Assembly (NCBI RefSeq): GCF_014635325.1
Contig: NZ_BMCT01000001.1
Location: 525,743 to 589,742 of the forward strand
Reading direction: 5' to 3'
DNA length: 64,000 bases
From: Azorhizobium oxalatiphilum
Lineage (GTDB): Bacteria > Pseudomonadota > Alphaproteobacteria > Rhizobiales > Xanthobacteraceae
The translations under genes were made by a program, and so were the position numbers. Below the pieces are notes generated by a model, which made no database searches, had not been told where the DNA came from, and saw nothing but the letters and a program-made list of their open reading frames with translations. Below are positions 62,304-64,000 of this stretch, piece after piece (within the stretch, counting starts at the first letter, position 1; each line of letters opens with the position of its first letter).

Positions 62304-62987
62304 ATGCCCCTGAACCTGCTTCCGGGTGTGATGGCGGCCCTCCTTGGTCTGCTCCTGTGCGCTGGGCCTGCTGTGGCGGCCGAGGCGGTCTATGGCCGTC
62401 CGCTGGCCGAATGGCAGGCAACCGGCACGGCTTCGGTTGCCTATCCCCAGCAGCAGGGCCGCGTGCTGCGCGTGCCGGATGTGGATGCGGTGTTGTGCAG
62501 CAGCCCGCCGCCAGAGAGCGACCAGTGGGGCACCTGTTCGCTGTCCGTGTCCCGGCGCACGGGCGTTCTGATCGGCTTCGACCGGGGCTATGATCCTGAG
62601 CGCCTGTCCGTGGTTTTCGAACTTCAGCCCGGCAATTATTACGGCGTGCTCGGCATTGCCCGTGGCGATCCGCGCTTGTGGGGGCCCAACACCGGGCCGG
62701 GCGAGCCGGAAGACGGTGAGTCCTATACGGGGCCGGTGCGCGGGCGTCTGTCGGCTGATGTGGACGGACGGCCCTATTGGGTGGGGTGCTGGCGCTATCG
62801 CGACCGCTCTCCCTTTCCCTATGGCTGCACGCTGGCGATGGATCTCGGCCGCAACGGCTCTGCCTATGCGGATTTCGAGACGGAGGAGCCCGAGGGCGAT
62901 GGCGTCTATGCGCCCGACCGTACCGAAATGGACCGGCTGGCCCGCATGATCAGCGCCATTCGCGCGTCATTCGATGGTAAGGACTGA
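62304..62987 (+). CDS. Hypothetical exported protein
   Basis: Not recognised. The 227-residue product has a signal peptide (GVMAALLGLLLCAGPAVAAEA, cut near residue 26). The mature part has four cysteines (C65, C78, and two in GCWRYRDRSPFPYGC) that could form two disulphides, and many Tyr, Trp, Asp and Gly, suggesting a compact beta-rich periplasmic domain. GGAAAGG precedes the ATG. It follows the hydratase gene by 73 bases on the same strand. Confidence 0.75.
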   Translation: MPLNLLPGVMAALLGLLLCAGPAVAAEAVYGRPLAEWQATGTASVAYPQQQGRVLRVPDVDAVLCSSPPPESDQWGTCSLSVSRRTGVLIGFDRGYDPERLSVVFELQPGNYYGVLGIARGDPRLWGPNTGPGEPEDGESYTGPVRGRLSADVDGRPYWVGCWRYRDRSPFPYGCTLAMDLGRNGSAYADFETEEPEGDGVYAPDRTEMDRLARMISAIRASFDGKD

Positions 62988-63093
62988 CCCGTTCCATTCA
63001 CCGACCGACCCAGTCGTGCGTCAACTCTCGGCGCTAGGGACGGTCGCATCGTGAGGGGAGCGGGTTTCCGACGTCGCGTGCTCAGAGGTGGGG

Positions 63094-64000
63094 ATGTCGC
63101 AAGAGCGTAATTTGGGCCTCGACGTCGCCCGCGCTGTCGCAATCACGTTGGTTCTGGTCTCTCACATCGTGCCGCGCTTCGAGGGCATTACGCCGCTGCA
63201 GCGGACTATTCTGGATTATTACGGGGCCGTTGGCGTCGAACTGTTCTTCTCGCTGAGCGGCTTCCTGATCGGTCAGCAGATCATCGACTTCGCCGCGAAG
63301 CCCAGCCCTCCGGCCCTGGCCACGTTCTGGTTCAGGCGGTGGATGCGGACGCTGCCGCTATATTACTTCATGCTGGTGGCCGTCAGCGTGTCCACGTCCC
63401 GCTGGGATGTGCGCGAGTTCTTCTTCCTCCAGAACTTCGACGCCTCGGCCAATCGCCAGCCCGTCCTGGGGGTGGCCTGGTCGCTGGCCATGGAGGAATG
63501 GTTCTATCTGGGGTTTCCGGTGCTGGTCTACGTGGCGTCCGTCCTGTTCCGGAGGCGGAGTGCGGCAGTCGTGACCGCGATCACTGCGGTCGCCGTCATC
63601 GTCGCCTGTTCCGCTGCGCGCCTGTTGGCCTATGGTTACGCCCCGAGCGACCCGACCTTCCACATCCACCCGCTCATGCGCCTCGACTGCGCAGCCTATG
63701 GTGTGCTGGCCGCCTGCATCGTCAGGTCCAATGCCGTCTCGCCCGCCGCAATCAGGCAGTTCATTCCCGCCGGCATGACGGCCGTCGCCATCGTCATGAT
63801 CATTCTGACCGCGCTCGCCGCTGCGATGACCTTCCCCGCGTTCTGGCCCGCATCGGGAATGGTCCATTGGGGACGCTGGTATCTGCCGTTCCACTGGACG
63901 GCAATCAACGTCGTGTCGGCGGTCTTTGTATTGCTGATCGCGCACGTCCGCTGGGATCGGAACCCATCCGTCATCAAGCAGTCGGTCACGACCACGAGCC
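63094..64000 (+). CDS. Acyltransferase-3 family membrane protein, partial at right edge
   Basis: From ATG at 63094, after a GAGGTGGGG site, the frame stays open for 302 codons to the edge. It belongs to the OafA/NodX/YrhL-type acyltransferase family: the start is NLGLDVARAVAITLVLVSHI (family H motif), then GVELFFSLSGFLIGQQI, the RRWMRTLPLYYF motif and WSLAMEEWFYL. At least seven hydrophobic segments are visible. Such proteins add acetyl or other acyl groups to surface sugars. The end is beyond the window. Confidence 0.92.
   Translation, partial: MSQERNLGLDVARAVAITLVLVSHIVPRFEGITPLQRTILDYYGAVGVELFFSLSGFLIGQQIIDFAAKPSPPALATFWFRRWMRTLPLYYFMLVAVSVSTSRWDVREFFFLQNFDASANRQPVLGVAWSLAMEEWFYLGFPVLVYVASVLFRRRSAAVVTAITAVAVIVACSAARLLAYGYAPSDPTFHIHPLMRLDCAAYGVLAACIVRSNAVSPAAIRQFIPAGMTAVAIVMIILTALAAAMTFPAFWPASGMVHWGRWYLPFHWTAINVVSAVFVLLIAHVRWDRNPSVIKQSVTTTS

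Overview
The window is a stretch of chromosome from a high-GC alphaproteobacterium. The gene set (TamA/TamB, an IalB-family protein, the def-fmt-truA cluster, membrane-bound urate oxidase PuuD with a PuuE-UraD fusion, many ABC importers, short intergenic REP-like hairpins) fits Hyphomicrobiales, perhaps Xanthobacteraceae. That placement is by resemblance only. I see no rRNA, tRNA, CRISPR array, transposase, integrase or prophage gene, so this looks like ordinary chromosome dense in nutrient-uptake modules.

Layout: 1-840 is the start of a low-complexity protein built of 20- to 22-residue repeats that runs off the left edge. 905-10678 holds housekeeping and small genes: argG, a PAP2 phosphatase, a DsbA-like isomerase, a MarR regulator with a perfect palindromic operator between two related membrane proteins, an rlmN-VOC-membrane protein operon, an IalB-like protein, a quinone oxidoreductase and a DUF1232 protein. 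11010-17440 is tamA-tamB. 17774-20589 has a D-2-hydroxyacid dehydrogenase and a periplasmic-type amidohydrolase.

20679-26539 is a cyanate module: a PAS-containing sigma54 activator reads leftward, and an ABC importer plus cyanase (cynS) reads rightward from a consensus -24/-12 promoter with two upstream dyads. 26707-29113 is an IclR regulator divergent from a GabD-type aldehyde dehydrogenase. 29185-38243 is a leftward peptide-type ABC operon with two tandem paralogous binding proteins, ending in a gamma-glutamyltransferase without a signal peptide, which suggests import of gamma-glutamyl compounds followed by cytoplasmic cleavage. 38520-40014 has small envelope proteins. 40573-46311 is a LacI-controlled ABC importer with a GpdQ-like phosphodiesterase, which suggests organophosphate-diester use.

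46631-51251 is a nearly complete urate-to-ureidoglycolate pathway: PuuD, HIU hydrolase, a PuuE-UraD fusion and allantoate amidohydrolase, around a divergent promoter carrying a large nested dyad. 51326-54704 holds an M20 deacylase and a chemotaxis receptor. 55219-62987 has translation and DNA-repair genes (truA, fmt, def, rmuC, mutM), a lipid A-type acyltransferase, an enoyl-CoA hydratase and two secreted unknowns. An acyltransferase-3 membrane protein runs off the right edge.

Five composite REP-like hairpin elements sit in intergenic gaps, two of them inside the peptide ABC operon, and one carries an insertion with its own palindromes. The most distinctive points are the left-edge repeat protein, the sigma54-cyanate circuit, the MarR operator that seems to leave almost no leader, the nested dyad of the urate locus, and the REP family. 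All functional links are inferred from gene order and motifs.
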